IMG/VR virus record: IMGVR_UViG_3300047319_001698
Location: 1-44,865 of that record
Length of the DNA: 44,865 nucleotides
Direction: 5' to 3' (one strand)
From: a virus
In this document: positions 22,337 through 29,604 of the stretch, one piece after another
How the letters are laid out: every line of letters starts with the position of its first letter
Position numbering within the stretch: position 1 is the first letter of the stretch
Notes under the pieces: generated by a model
What the model was told of the DNA's origin: nothing
The model's input: only the letters and a program-made list of their open reading frames with translations
Database searches by the model: none
Translations under genes and position numbers: made by a program

Positions 22337-22388
22337 GAGAGACTCCTGCAGACGTTGAGGGAAGAATTGGGGAACGGGTAGGACGGTG

Positions 22389-22417
22389 ACGCTATTGAGG
22401 GGCCATTGAGGGTCAAG
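22389..22417 (-). promoter_or_regulatory. Variant TCCATAG-type promoter for the Pro/Ala-rich gene
   Basis: On the minus strand: TTGACC (22412-22417), then TCAATGG and TCAATAG 11 bases apart, matching the heptamer pair of the other early-type promoters with a C-to-A change. TAGCGT 16 bases after TTGACC is a possible -10. The leader is about 50 bases and lacks the shared start-associated element. Confidence 0.5.
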
Positions 22418-22435
22418 GGGGAATCTGTGGAGCGG

Positions 22436-23074
22436 CTACAGGTCCCGGTGCAGAGCCGCAAGCAACTCGTCCGTACCGCGGCAGTGAACGAAGTGCTTTT
22501 TCCGATGAGCGGTGATGACGGGCAGCTTGTACTCGACGAGATACACAGGGGTGCCGACACTATGCGCAAGGTGTGACATGCCGCTGTCGCAACCGACGAA
22601 GCACTGAGAGTGGGCGAGGTGCGACATGCAGGTCCTGAGGGGCAGGTTCTTGCTCAGGCGCACGGCCTGATATCCACGGGCGTAGATGGCGCGCAGGACC
22701 CTGTCCTCGTCCTCCTCGGAGGGGTTTTTGTCGGCAGCCGATGAAATGCCGTCGAACTGATAACAGACGACGTCTACCTTTTGCGGAAACCACCGATCCT
22801 TGGTCGGCCAATAGGGCGACGTCCAGACGTCTTCGCCCTCGGGCTCGTGGGTGCCGCGCGCGTCGACGATGGTGACCTTGGACTCCTTGGGCTTGTCGAG
22901 CAGCTCGAGGATCTCCTCCATGCGGACTTTGAAATCCTGCCCGTGCTGGTAGCGGCTGAGGTGGATCTCCTCCTTGAGCATCCACGACCGGGTGATCAGG
23001 TAGTTGATCGTGGCCCAGTGGTCGCCGAGGTTGAAGCGCCAAGGCGCCCAGACGGAAGTCGCGGGGGTCAGCAT
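22436..23074 (-). CDS. Glycosyltransferase family 9-like protein
   Basis: A 212-residue protein. The strong signature is Val-Gly-Cys-Asp-Ser-Gly-Met-Ser-His-Leu-Ala-His-Ser-Val-Gly-Thr-Pro-Val (about 159-176), typical of the nucleotide-sugar-binding half of GT9/heptosyltransferase-like enzymes. The N-terminal half is only about 120 residues, shorter than in full GT-B enzymes (about 320-350 in total), so this may be a reduced form. ATG 23074 has TGGAGAG just upstream and overlaps the GT2 gene by 7 bases. Together they suggest a second glycan-modifying cassette. Confidence 0.7.
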   Translation of the reverse strand: MLTPATSVWAPWRFNLGDHWATINYLITRSWMLKEEIHLSRYQHGQDFKVRMEEILELLDKPKESKVTIVDARGTHEPEGEDVWTSPYWPTKDRWFPQKVDVVCYQFDGISSAADKNPSEEDEDRVLRAIYARGYQAVRLSKNLPLRTCMSHLAHSQCFVGCDSGMSHLAHSVGTPVYLVEYKLPVITAHRKKHFVHCRGTDELLAALHRDL

Positions 23075-23793
23075 TTTCTCTCCAGGACTTCCTTGACCAT
23101 AGCCAGGTAATCTTTTCTCCACTGTGGCTCGATTACGATCTGGCCGGTGGGCTCTTTCCCTGTGACCATGCGCTCCGCGGCGTCCCGGCGAAAACCGATC
23201 CCAGCATCAAGGGCGCCTGTGCCTGAAACGTGGTGCGCCCCGTTCCCCCAGATGTACAGGTAAGACGGACGCGCCCGGGTGTCTGCGCGGTAAAGCGGCT
23301 CGATCTTGGTGAAGTTATCGTAGAACGCGTGCTCCTGCTTGTTATCCAGCGACGCGAAGCCGCCGCACGACAGAGCGAGATCGCGCTCCATCAAGAGGTC
23401 CATGAGCGACGGCTCGGCGATGTCCCCCTTGTCGCCGACGAAGAAGAATTTGTGGCTGGCCGCAGCTGTTCGCTTGCCTTTGGCAATGGCGTCCAGCGCG
23501 CGACGTAGGTGCCAGGGCATAATGATGTCGTCGTCATCGAGAAAAGCGATCCACGGGGCGGTTGCCATCTTCAAGAGATCGTTGAGCTTGTCGCCGAGGG
23601 TGCGGTAGGTGGGGAAGAAATTCTGTATCTGCACTCGGCTGTCGTAGCACCGCAGCCACTGCTTGGGGCAGTCGTTGAGAATGAGAACCCGAACGTTCCC
23701 GTCGTAGTCCTGCTGCAGAGCTGAATAGACTGCCTCCTCCAGCCACTTCACCCGTGCGTAGGTCGGGATCAGGATGTCGATGTCCGGGCTCAC
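23068..23793 (-). CDS. Glycosyltransferase family 2
   Basis: A 241-residue GT-A enzyme. Asp-Ile-Leu-Ile-Pro-Thr-Tyr (6-12) opens the nucleotide-binding strand and Ala-Leu-Gln-Gln-Asp-Tyr follows. Phe-Leu-Asp-Asp-Asp-Asp (84-89) is the Asp-x-Asp metal site, and a His/Trp segment lies near 190. No membrane segment is seen, so it would act in the cytoplasm on a nucleotide-sugar donor. GTG starts inside the previous stop (GTGA), coupling it to the secreted protein upstream. Donor and acceptor cannot be deduced. Confidence 0.8.
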   Translation of the reverse strand: MSPDIDILIPTYARVKWLEEAVYSALQQDYDGNVRVLILNDCPKQWLRCYDSRVQIQNFFPTYRTLGDKLNDLLKMATAPWIAFLDDDDIIMPWHLRRALDAIAKGKRTAAASHKFFFVGDKGDIAEPSLMDLLMERDLALSCGGFASLDNKQEHAFYDNFTKIEPLYRADTRARPSYLYIWGNGAHHVSGTGALDAGIGFRRDAAERMVTGKEPTGQIVIEPQWRKDYLAMVKEVLERKC

Positions 23794-24380
23794 GGATTCT
23801 TGGTGATGGTGACGGCGAAGCCTTCCGGGCTGGAGCCGGTGCCGTGGGCTCCATCAGCCGCCAGGGTGATGGTCTCGATGCGCCCGTTATTCCAGCTCAA
23901 GGACAGCACGCCTTCCGCGGTGACGTGGAAGGCGCCCTTGTTGTCCTTCACCGATGCCGCGCCCTTCTCGGTGAGCACCAGCGGGCTCTGCCAGCCGTTG
24001 GCGACCGTCATCTGCCAGGTTCCGACCACCGCGGCCTTGAAGTCCACGGCGACCGGCTTGGTGGCCTTCGGCGCCTTGGGCAGCTTGTCCATCGCGGCCC
24101 GGATCGCCAGGGCCTTGTCGAGATCCCCGGCCTTGGTGGCCTGCTCCTGCGCAGCCGCCAGCTTCTTGCGAAGCTCCTCGGCCGCCTTCAGGACCGCGGT
24201 CTCGTAGTTGGTCTTGGCCTTGGCGATCTCGTTCTGGTACTGGGTCAGGGCCGGCACGCCGGGCAGCAGCCGCGAATCGACGCCGAGCGAGTCGAGGTCG
24301 AAGGTCGAGGGGACGGTCGCCGGGAGCGAATCGTCGGCGAAGATCGCGGCGGCCAGGAGGATCAAGATGAGCGTCTTCAT
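23790..24380 (-). CDS. Secreted coiled-coil protein with C-terminal beta domain
   Basis: A 196-residue protein. Residues 1-15 are a signal peptide (Lys, then Leu-Ile-Leu-Ile-Leu-Leu-Ala-Ala-Ala). Residues about 45-100 are a coiled coil ending in Ala-Gly-Asp-Leu-Asp-Lys-Ala-Leu-Ala-Ile-Arg. Residues about 115-195 start with Val-Gly-Thr-Trp and look like a small lipocalin-like beta domain. I know this layout mainly from secreted proteins of Planctomycetota and Verrucomicrobiota, which hints at the host or at a gene taken from it. Its promoter and start-associated element are of the phage-wide type. It shares a transcript with two glycosyltransferases, so a cell-envelope role is plausible. Confidence 0.65.
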   Translation of the reverse strand: MKTLILILLAAAIFADDSLPATVPSTFDLDSLGVDSRLLPGVPALTQYQNEIAKAKTNYETAVLKAAEELRKKLAAAQEQATKAGDLDKALAIRAAMDKLPKAPKATKPVAVDFKAAVVGTWQMTVANGWQSPLVLTEKGAASVKDNKGAFHVTAEGVLSLSWNNGRIETITLAADGAHGTGSSPEGFAVTITKNP

Positions 24381-24385
24381 GGGAG

Positions 24386-24400
24386 TACCCTTTCCAGGTA
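24386..24400 (-). promoter_or_regulatory. Start-associated element (divergent copy)
   Basis: CTACCTGGAAAGGGTA on the minus strand, ending 6 bases before the ATG at 24380. It is the least conserved of six copies and includes the purine-rich ribosome-binding site. Confidence 0.6.
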
Positions 24401-24411
24401 GGAGTTGCCAG

Positions 24412-24440
24412 AGTGTACTATGGAGAGGCTAGGGAGTCAA
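24412..24440 (-). promoter_or_regulatory. TCCATAG-type promoter, short-spacing class
   Basis: On the minus strand: TTGACT (24435-24440) fused to TCCCTAG, 4 bases, TCCATAG (24418-24424), then TACACT 17 bases from TTGACT as a good -10. It is identical through the heptamers to the promoter at 35209-35237. Confidence 0.7.
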
Positions 24441-24471
24441 GCGTGGTCCTAAGTGCCGTAGCAGACGGTTG

Positions 24472-25101
24472 TTAGTGTCTCGCCTTGTTCTTGGCTGCTT
24501 CCTGCCGGCGCTCTTCACGCAGCCACACGCGTCGCTCCGCCTTGACCCGGCGGTACAAGGCCTTCTCCGACTTCGACCACTTCGGGCGTGTCGGCTCCAC
24601 GAACAACCACTGCGGAGGGTTGTTGCGGATGCGCTCGTTGAGCGCGATCAGCGCCGCGTCGCAGGAGACGATGGCAGGCACGGGCAGACGATGGCGCTTG
24701 TTGTACATACCCAAGCGCACCACGGTCTGGGTCTCCTTGAAAAAGTTGTCCTCCGAGACGAAGAACGCGATGCCCTTAACCGTGGCAGCGGCGTAATGCC
24801 GGAGATCCGGATCATCCGAGCGGCGCCCTGGAAACTCGGCCGCGTACTTCGCGGCCAGATTCCGCATCTGCGGCGTCTCCTCGAATATCTGCACCAGCCG
24901 CAGCGCGGTCTGGCGCTCCCGGGCAGCGGACGGTGCGCCGGCCAGTGCTTCCTTGACCAGGAGCGATGAGCCCACCAGCCGCCCGCGCGAGCGCGCAAGC
25001 GCAAAGAACATGCGTGCGGCGATCGTGACCGCGTCGGCCTTGCGACCGCCGGCGTAGAAGGACAGAACCATGTTGTCGACGTAGTAGGTAGGCTTGGTCA
25101 T
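24472..25101 (-). CDS. PIN-domain-like protein, possible toxin
   Basis: A 209-residue protein. Tyr-Tyr-Val-Asp-Asn (6-10) gives a first acidic residue. Asp-Pro-Asp-Leu-Arg-His-Tyr-Ala-Ala-Ala (about 97-106) gives the central acidic motif, and Phe-Phe-Val-Ser-Glu-Asp-Asn-Phe-Phe (about 112-120) the third. These match the order of PIN-domain ribonucleases such as VapC, although this chain is longer and ends in a basic helical tail. A ribbon-helix-helix gene lies immediately upstream, the usual partner type. Each has its own promoter, unlike most toxin-antitoxin pairs. Confidence 0.55.
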   Translation of the reverse strand: MTKPTYYVDNMVLSFYAGGRKADAVTIAARMFFALARSRGRLVGSSLLVKEALAGAPSAARERQTALRLVQIFEETPQMRNLAAKYAAEFPGRRSDDPDLRHYAAATVKGIAFFVSEDNFFKETQTVVRLGMYNKRHRLPVPAIVSCDAALIALNERIRNNPPQWLFVEPTRPKWSKSEKALYRRVKAERRVWLREERRQEAAKNKARH

Positions 25102-25122
25102 GGGTTTCTCCGTAGGTGCATA

Positions 25123-25151
25123 CTTGTATACGGAGCTATAGTCGGCGTCAA
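25123..25151 (-). promoter_or_regulatory. Promoter of the PIN-like gene
   Basis: On the minus strand: TTGACG, 17 bases, TACAAG. The TTGACG contains the TGA stop of the ribbon-helix-helix gene. Only a degenerate relative of the TCCATAG pair is present (CTATAGCTCCGTA), so it may be outside the regulon. Confidence 0.4.
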
Positions 25152-25312
25152 GTGGCGGTTTCCGCCTTGTCCACCGCGGCCCGCAGCACCTCGGCCGCCC
25201 ATACCCGCATCGGCTTGCCGGCGCGTATGGCTGCGACCTTCATGGCCAACCGCAACTCCGGGTCGAAGCCCTTGATCACCAGTTGGGTTTCCTTCTTGCC
25301 GGCCTTCTTCAC
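25148..25312 (-). CDS. Ribbon-helix-helix (CopG/Arc-like) protein
   Basis: A 54-residue protein. A strand with Thr-Gln-Leu-Val-Ile-Lys-Gly-Phe is followed by two helices (Pro-Glu-Leu-Arg-Leu-Ala-Met-Lys-Val-Ala-Ala and Pro-Met-Arg-Val-Trp-Ala-Ala-Glu-Val-Leu-Arg-Ala-Ala-Val), the ribbon-helix-helix fold. The GTG at 25312 is chosen because AAAGGAGG lies 7 bases upstream. The in-frame ATG at 25342 falls inside the promoter. It probably represses and may neutralise the PIN-like gene downstream. Confidence 0.65.
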   Translation of the reverse strand: MKKAGKKETQLVIKGFDPELRLAMKVAAIRAGKPMRVWAAEVLRAAVDKAETAT

Positions 25313-25337
25313 GCGTCGCCCTCCTTTGTGCCGCCGA

Positions 25338-25366
25338 ATCATGCTATGGAGCCCCTAACGAGTCAA
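25338..25366 (-). promoter_or_regulatory. TCCATAG-type promoter of the ribbon-helix-helix gene
   Basis: On the minus strand: TTGACT (25361-25366), overlapping TCGTTAG, 4 bases, TCCATAG, and CATGAT 17 bases from TTGACT. TTGACT contains the TGA stop of the upstream gene. Confidence 0.55.
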
Positions 25367-25602
25367 GTCCCCGGCTTGTCGGTCCCCGGCTTCGCCGCCG
25401 GCAACGCCTTGAGCAGAACCGTCTCGGCTTGGCTGTTGTAGACCTTGAGCGCTTCGGCCACGGCGCGCCCGGTCTCCTGCCGGCTGGCCTCCGTCATGGC
25501 CTGCCACTTGGACAGGTTGACCACCACGATCAGCATGTCCGGGTGGGCCTGGTTGGGCAGGACGTTGGCGGTCGTCTGGTAGACCTTGTGGGCGGGTGCC
25601 AT
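25363..25602 (-). CDS. Hypothetical small protein
   Basis: A 79-residue protein with a central hydrophobic strand (Asp-Met-Leu-Ile-Val-Val-Val-Asn-Leu) and a helix rich in Ala, Gln and Glu. The start has CAGGAG about 12 bases upstream, a rather long spacing. It lies 57 bases after the preceding gene and shares its transcript. The function is unknown. Confidence 0.5.
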   Translation of the reverse strand: MAPAHKVYQTTANVLPNQAHPDMLIVVVNLSKWQAMTEASRQETGRAVAEALKVYNSQAETVLLKALPAAKPGTDKPGT

Positions 25603-25659
25603 GGCGCGCAAGCTCCTGGAGAGCAGCGTACCGCGGCGCCCGCCTCGGGGAAGCGACGC

Positions 25660-26115
25660 TCACGCTTCCGCCGGCGTGACGTCGCCCTCGAACACCACCG
25701 CCCCGCGGCGGCGCTGCTTGGTCTTCTTGGCCAGCCGCTTCCAGGCCGCGGCGGTCGTCCGCTTGAACTTCTTCAGCTCATCGCCGCCGACATCCTCGTC
25801 CTCGGTCTCCTCGTCGGTCTCGGCGGCCTGGTTCTTCGCGAGGATCTCCAGGGCTTCCTCGATCAGGGAGTCGATCGACACCTTGTTGAGCTTGTCCATC
25901 GCGAGCTTGAGCAGCAGGACCGGGTTGAGCTTGTTGACCTGCTGGGCCTCCGAGTCCTCGCCGACCCGGAGCTCGCCGCGGACGTGGACGATGCACTCGA
26001 CGTCGTGCTCGCCGGCCTCGACCTGATCGCGGGCGTCGTTGACGACCGTCTTGGTCAGCATCTTGGAGAGCGCCAGGATGGCGGCGGGGGAGAGGGCGGA
26101 GAGGGATGCGTTCAT
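25660..26115 (-). CDS. Hypothetical helical protein with acidic and basic C-terminal segments
   Basis: A 151-residue protein. The first half contains Val-Glu-Cys-Ile-Val-His-Val-Arg-Gly-Glu-Leu. The second half has an acidic stretch (about 105-115) and then a strongly basic one (Lys-Lys-Thr-Lys-Gln-Arg-Arg-Arg). It is the first gene after its own TCCATAG-type promoter but lacks the shared start-associated element. No family is recognised. Confidence 0.55.
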   Translation of the reverse strand: MNASLSALSPAAILALSKMLTKTVVNDARDQVEAGEHDVECIVHVRGELRVGEDSEAQQVNKLNPVLLLKLAMDKLNKVSIDSLIEEALEILAKNQAAETDEETEDEDVGGDELKKFKRTTAAAWKRLAKKTKQRRRGAVVFEGDVTPAEA

Positions 26116-26143
26116 GGGCTGGTCCTTGGTTTGGTGTTGCCCG

Positions 26144-26172
26144 ACTATAGAGGCTCTATGGAGCGGAGTCAA
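26144..26172 (-). promoter_or_regulatory. TCCATAG-type promoter, long-spacing class
   Basis: On the minus strand: TTGACT (26167-26172), CCGC, TCCATAG, 4 bases, TCTATAG. The -10 is TATAGT, 17 bases from TTGACT, and is the closest to consensus of the set. TTGACT contains the TGA stop of the upstream gene (26169-26171). Confidence 0.75.
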
Positions 26173-26477
26173 GCCTCGTCGTGCTCGGGTACTTCCATCC
26201 ACCCGGTGATATCCTCCGACCCGAGCGCGCACCCGTCGTCGGCGTGCCAGGAGCCGGAGTAGCTGCTGATAGTGAAGAGCCGGGACTTCGCCCGTACCAG
26301 CAGTGTCGCGCCCGAGTCGGGTTCGTCCTTCCACGGGTCCTTCCACGCACTCTTGGCGAGATCCCGCGCCGCTTGCTGCAGCGCAGCGATCGCGTCAGGC
26401 GGCAGCTGATCCATCCAAGCGCCGATCACCGCGAGCAAGCCGCGGTTGGTGTTGGTGATGCGGATGCGGTCGCTCAT
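26169..26477 (-). CDS. Hypothetical protein, last gene of the helicase operon
   Basis: A 102-residue protein of mixed fold with no recognised family. It starts in a 4-base ATGA overlap with the upstream gene, and its TGA stop is embedded in the -35 of the next promoter. The middle contains Ala-Trp-Lys-Asp-Pro-Trp-Lys and the end is acidic. Confidence 0.55.
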   Translation of the reverse strand: MSDRIRITNTNRGLLAVIGAWMDQLPPDAIAALQQAARDLAKSAWKDPWKDEPDSGATLLVRAKSRLFTISSYSGSWHADDGCALGSEDITGWMEVPEHDEA

Positions 26478-26797
26478 GGCTTGTCCTTCTCCCAGTGCGC
26501 ATCGACCTGCGGCACCCAGTGCATGCCGGGGTGCGCTTCCTGGGTCTTGCGCTCCAGCCAGGCAACGCCGTAGGGCATCGCCAGGAGCATGCCGATGATC
26601 GCCGCGATCGTGAGACCCCACATCCACGCGTCTGCGATCCGCCGGGCCCGGCGCTGCGCCGGCGTCTCCTGCCGCTGCTTCCAGTCCAGGCGCGAGAAGA
26701 ACAGCCGCGCGGCGCGCTGGAACTCCGGGTTGTCGAACCGGGCTTTGTTCTCGGCCACGATCTCGGCGTAGCGCTGCTCGGCTTCGGGCGACATCAT
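26474..26797 (-). CDS. Small membrane protein with basic coiled N-terminus
   Basis: A 107-residue protein. Residues 1-55 are charged helix (Arg-Phe-Phe-Ser-Arg near 32, Arg-Arg-Ala-Arg-Arg near 50). One hydrophobic span (about 57-75) is followed by a short tail. Both ends overlap neighbours by 4 bases. Two adjacent Met codons start it, and the first is used. The function is unknown. Confidence 0.55.
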   Translation of the reverse strand: MMSPEAEQRYAEIVAENKARFDNPEFQRAARLFFSRLDWKQRQETPAQRRARRIADAWMWGLTIAAIIGMLLAMPYGVAWLERKTQEAHPGMHWVPQVDAHWEKDKP

Positions 26798-27120
26798 GGC
26801 TTCCCCGCATTCTGCAGCATCAGGACGATGACGTCGACGCCCTCGCCGACCATCACCACCGACCCGTCCATCAGGTCGAGCCGGGTGCCGTCGGCGTACT
26901 TGCTGAACGTCACGAGCTTCGAGACGGCGAGGTAGACCGGCTCGTTGCGCTGGTGGACCAGGATGAAGCCGGGGGCGGAGCTGGCGGGGATGGAGACGGA
27001 GGCGGCCGGGGCAGCGATCTGGACGTTTTCCTTCTTCGGCGCCGCTTTCACGATGTCGGTGATCACCCACCCTGCCAGGAATCCCACCACGCACAGCAGC
27101 CCGAGTAGCGCGTCTTTCAT
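26794..27120 (-). CDS. Exported or anchored small protein
   Basis: A 108-residue protein. Residues 4-22 are a hydrophobic anchor or signal. After an Ala/Pro-rich linker, a beta-rich C-terminal part (about 55-105) contains Asp-Gly-Ser-Val-Val-Met-Val-Gly-Glu-Gly-Val. Start and stop overlap neighbours (ATGA). The C-terminal part would be outside the cytoplasm if the anchor is type II. Function not recognised. Confidence 0.55.
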   Translation of the reverse strand: MKDALLGLLCVVGFLAGWVITDIVKAAPKKENVQIAAPAASVSIPASSAPGFILVHQRNEPVYLAVSKLVTFSKYADGTRLDLMDGSVVMVGEGVDVIVLMLQNAGKP

Positions 27121-27707
27121 ACCGCCCCCTTGGTGACGAACCACGATGCGTACGGATCCAGCGTGGTGTGGACCCGCTCCGCGATCCCGAGCGACTTGAC
27201 GAACTCGTCGACCGCCCGGATCACTCCAAACGTCACGCCGAACCGCTCGATCCCGATGTAGTCGTGGCCGCCGAGCGTGCCGCCGACCCGGACCTTCGGC
27301 CACCACGCCGCGATGTCGGCCTTGACCGCTTCGTAGGTGTGGTCGGCGTCGAGGTAGACGAAGTCGAGCTCGCCGTCAATGACCGCGGATGACATCTTGA
27401 CGGAGTCGCCGCGCAGGAGCTGCAGGTTGATCCCCTGGAGCTGCAGATCTTTCGCGTAGCCCTGGAGACCCAGGAACATCGCGTCGCACTTGGCTTGGCT
27501 ATGGCCTTTGTCGTTCTGGCTCTTGATCCCGGTCAGGGCCCAGATGTCGACCGCGACGACGTTGGTCGGCTTCGCAGTCATCCAGGTCTTGAGGTGATGG
27601 CCCTCGCGAACGCCGACCTCGGCGAGGCGCTTGTAACCGCAGGCTTGGAGCCAGGGCGGGATGTTGACGCGATGCACGAGGAGATTGGATTTCAGGACGG
27701 TGGGCAT
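27117..27707 (-). CDS. Class I SAM-dependent methyltransferase (family 24-like)
   Basis: A 196-residue enzyme. Leu-Ala-Glu-Val-Gly-Val-Arg-Glu-Gly (about 28-36) is the SAM-binding motif I, and Val-Val-Ala-Val-Asp-Ile (about 49-54) the acidic motif II. Leu-Asp-Phe-Val-Tyr-Leu-Asp-Ala-Asp-His (about 113-122) and a Gly-Gly-Thr-Leu-Gly-Gly-His-Asp-Tyr segment (about 142-150) complete the family 24 pattern. Such enzymes usually methylate small molecules or sugars. Given glycosyltransferases elsewhere in the window, a sugar substrate is plausible. No DNA methyltransferase motif is seen. Confidence 0.75.
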   Translation of the reverse strand: MPTVLKSNLLVHRVNIPPWLQACGYKRLAEVGVREGHHLKTWMTAKPTNVVAVDIWALTGIKSQNDKGHSQAKCDAMFLGLQGYAKDLQLQGINLQLLRGDSVKMSSAVIDGELDFVYLDADHTYEAVKADIAAWWPKVRVGGTLGGHDYIGIERFGVTFGVIRAVDEFVKSLGIAERVHTTLDPYASWFVTKGAV

Positions 27708-27714
27708 GGGGCTC

Positions 27715-28026
27715 TCAGGTTGGGTTGTAGTATTCGTCGTGGAGTTCGCGCGGGGAGTCGGTGATCGCCAGCCCGGGCTTGTGCCAGTTCTCGCCCTTGC
27801 CGATGCAGTAGGCCTTGTCGTCCGGGTGTGGGCGCAGCACCAGCTCGATCATGGGTATGCTTGGAGTGGTACCGTCGAGCATCGCCAGGAGGCTGAAGGT
27901 CACGCCGTCGCAGCGCTCCTGCGGCGTCTTGTTGGGCAGCGCCGCCCAGTACCGCGCATTTGCACGGCACTGGGCGAGGAATCGTTTCCGCTCTTCGGCG
28001 ACGGTGAAGGGGCGGGGTTTGCTCAT
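27715..28026 (-). CDS. Hypothetical protein downstream of the helicase
   Basis: A 103-residue soluble protein. It has a basic helix at the start (Glu-Glu-Arg-Lys-Arg-Phe) and a strand with Ile-Glu-Leu-Val-Leu-Arg-Pro-His-Pro. The ATG overlaps the helicase stop by 4 bases, so it is translated along with the helicase. No family recognised. Confidence 0.5.
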   Translation of the reverse strand: MSKPRPFTVAEERKRFLAQCRANARYWAALPNKTPQERCDGVTFSLLAMLDGTTPSIPMIELVLRPHPDDKAYCIGKGENWHKPGLAITDSPRELHDEYYNPT

Positions 28027-29570
28027 TCCCGCTCCTCGTCCTTCTTCGGCGGCAGCGGCTGGATGATCAGGGTCTTGATCGCCCGGGTGCAGGTCACGTA
28101 GCGCAGGTTGTTCTCGGCCTCGCGGGCCGCTTCGTTGCGGGCCTTCTCCTCGCACAGGTCGTTCTTCTCCGGCGCGAGCCAGACCACCACCGCGGCCTCC
28201 AAGCCCTTGCTGCGGTGGCCGCTGGTGAACAGGATGCCTTCGACCGCGTCGCTGAACAGGGTATCGATCCGGGTCTGCAGGCTCGAGATGCTGTTGATCC
28301 CGCGCAGCAGAGCGAACAGGGTCTCGCACTGGTCTTCGAGCTGCTGGGCCTGGGCGTCCTTGAACATCTTCCGAAGCTTGCCGCTCTCGCAGTCGCGGTA
28401 CTCCTGGATTCGGCCGCACAGGTCCTCGACCTGCTCATCCCGCAGACCGCGGGCGAGCTTGGTGGCGAGCTTGGCGACCGTCTTGCCGATGTCGCGGCCG
28501 CGGACCACCGCCTTCTTGCCCTGGGCGATCAGGTTCAGCGCGGCGCCGATCAGCGGGGCGTTGGTCCGGCAGATCACCATCGCGCCCGAGGTCAGGCTCT
28601 TCAGGGTCGCGGCGCACTCTTCGCCGCGGCGCTCGATCACTTCGCCGGCGGCGGCGCTGTCCGCGGCCTGGATGTGGGGCACCCAGCCCTGGGCCAGCGC
28701 CACCACCGCGCGCGGGCAGCGGTAGGTGATGCTGAGCGGCAGGCAGTTGCCCTGGCTGACGTTGAACTCCTCGCGGATGCGGGCCATCGCGCGGGCGTCG
28801 GCGCCGCGGAACAGGTAGATCGCCTGCCGGCTGTCGCCGACCGCCACCAGCCGGCCGCCAGGGTTCAGGGCGCGCTTGAGGATCTCGATCTGCAGCAGGT
28901 TGAGGTCCTGGCTCTCGTCGACGCAGATCAGATCGTAGCGCGGGACCACGCACGAGTGGTCGATGACGAAGGTCAGCATCTCGTCGAACGAGCAGCAGGA
29001 GACGTCGGACCGCATCGCCTGGTCCAGCTCGGCCAGCATCGGCAGGCTGGTCGCCGACGCGTCCAGGGTGGCGCCGTAGGCCGACACGGTCTCGGCCACC
29101 GCGTCGAGGTCGTTCAGGCAGGTCATGGTCCCACGCATCAGGCCATAGATCTTGGTCAGGTCGCCGATGACCTTGGCGTTGCCGTCGCGATCCTGGGTGC
29201 CGTTGACCGTCTCGACCAGCATGCGGGCGGTGTCGCGCAGCTTGTGGTCGCTGACCTTGATGCCGCGGAAGCGGCGCATCACCGCGCCGAAGCAGAGCGA
29301 GTGGAGGGTGCGGGCGTCGACGCCGCGCGGGACGCGGAGGCTGAGCTCGTCGGCGATGGCCTTGTTGAACGCGCAGAACAGGGCGCGCTTGCTGCGGTTC
29401 GCTTCGACCTTCTGCCAGCGATTGAGGGCCTCGACCAGGGTGGTGGTCTTGCCCGAGCCGGCGACCGCCTCGATCACGACGTTGCCGGTGCCTTCGATGA
29501 ACGCCCGGAAGATGGCTTCCTGGTACGGGGAGTAGACGCGGACGGCGGAGGCGGCGATGGGGGAGTTCAT
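28023..29570 (-). CDS. Superfamily 1 DNA helicase (UvrD/Rep-like)
   Basis: A 515-residue helicase with the SF1A motifs in order. Ala-Gly-Ser-Gly-Lys-Thr-Thr (37-43) is the Walker A. Thr-Leu-His-Ser-Leu (about 91) follows, then Cys-Val-Asp-Glu-Ser-Gln-Asp (about 223) as Walker B, and Val-Gly-Asp-Ser-Arg-Gln-Ala-Ile-Tyr-Leu-Phe-Arg-Gly-Ala (about 251). Tyr-Arg-Cys-Pro is motif IV, and Gly-His-Arg-Ser-Lys-Gly-Leu-Glu and Tyr-Val-Thr-Cys-Thr-Arg-Ala close it. It should unwind DNA 3' to 5' using ATP. ATG 29570 is set by the upstream element CCTGGAAAGGGCA. It heads a six-gene operon down to 26169. Confidence 0.92.
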   Translation of the reverse strand: MNSPIAASAVRVYSPYQEAIFRAFIEGTGNVVIEAVAGSGKTTTLVEALNRWQKVEANRSKRALFCAFNKAIADELSLRVPRGVDARTLHSLCFGAVMRRFRGIKVSDHKLRDTARMLVETVNGTQDRDGNAKVIGDLTKIYGLMRGTMTCLNDLDAVAETVSAYGATLDASATSLPMLAELDQAMRSDVSCCSFDEMLTFVIDHSCVVPRYDLICVDESQDLNLLQIEILKRALNPGGRLVAVGDSRQAIYLFRGADARAMARIREEFNVSQGNCLPLSITYRCPRAVVALAQGWVPHIQAADSAAAGEVIERRGEECAATLKSLTSGAMVICRTNAPLIGAALNLIAQGKKAVVRGRDIGKTVAKLATKLARGLRDEQVEDLCGRIQEYRDCESGKLRKMFKDAQAQQLEDQCETLFALLRGINSISSLQTRIDTLFSDAVEGILFTSGHRSKGLEAAVVVWLAPEKNDLCEEKARNEAAREAENNLRYVTCTRAIKTLIIQPLPPKKDEERE

Positions 29571-29574
29571 GGTT

Positions 29575-29591
29575 TGCCCTTTCCAGGCTGG
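29575..29591 (-). promoter_or_regulatory. Start-associated element
   Basis: CCAGCCTGGAAAGGGCA on the minus strand, ending 4 bases before the helicase ATG. It carries the ribosome-binding site, but conservation extends beyond what ribosome binding needs. Confidence 0.75.
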
Positions 29592-29604
29592 CGGTGATGA
29601 CACT

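Noticed and set aside
28215-29597. A 460-codon plus-strand frame opposite the helicase
   Set aside because: The minus strand encodes all SF1 helicase motifs in order; the plus frame has no domain and low complexity.
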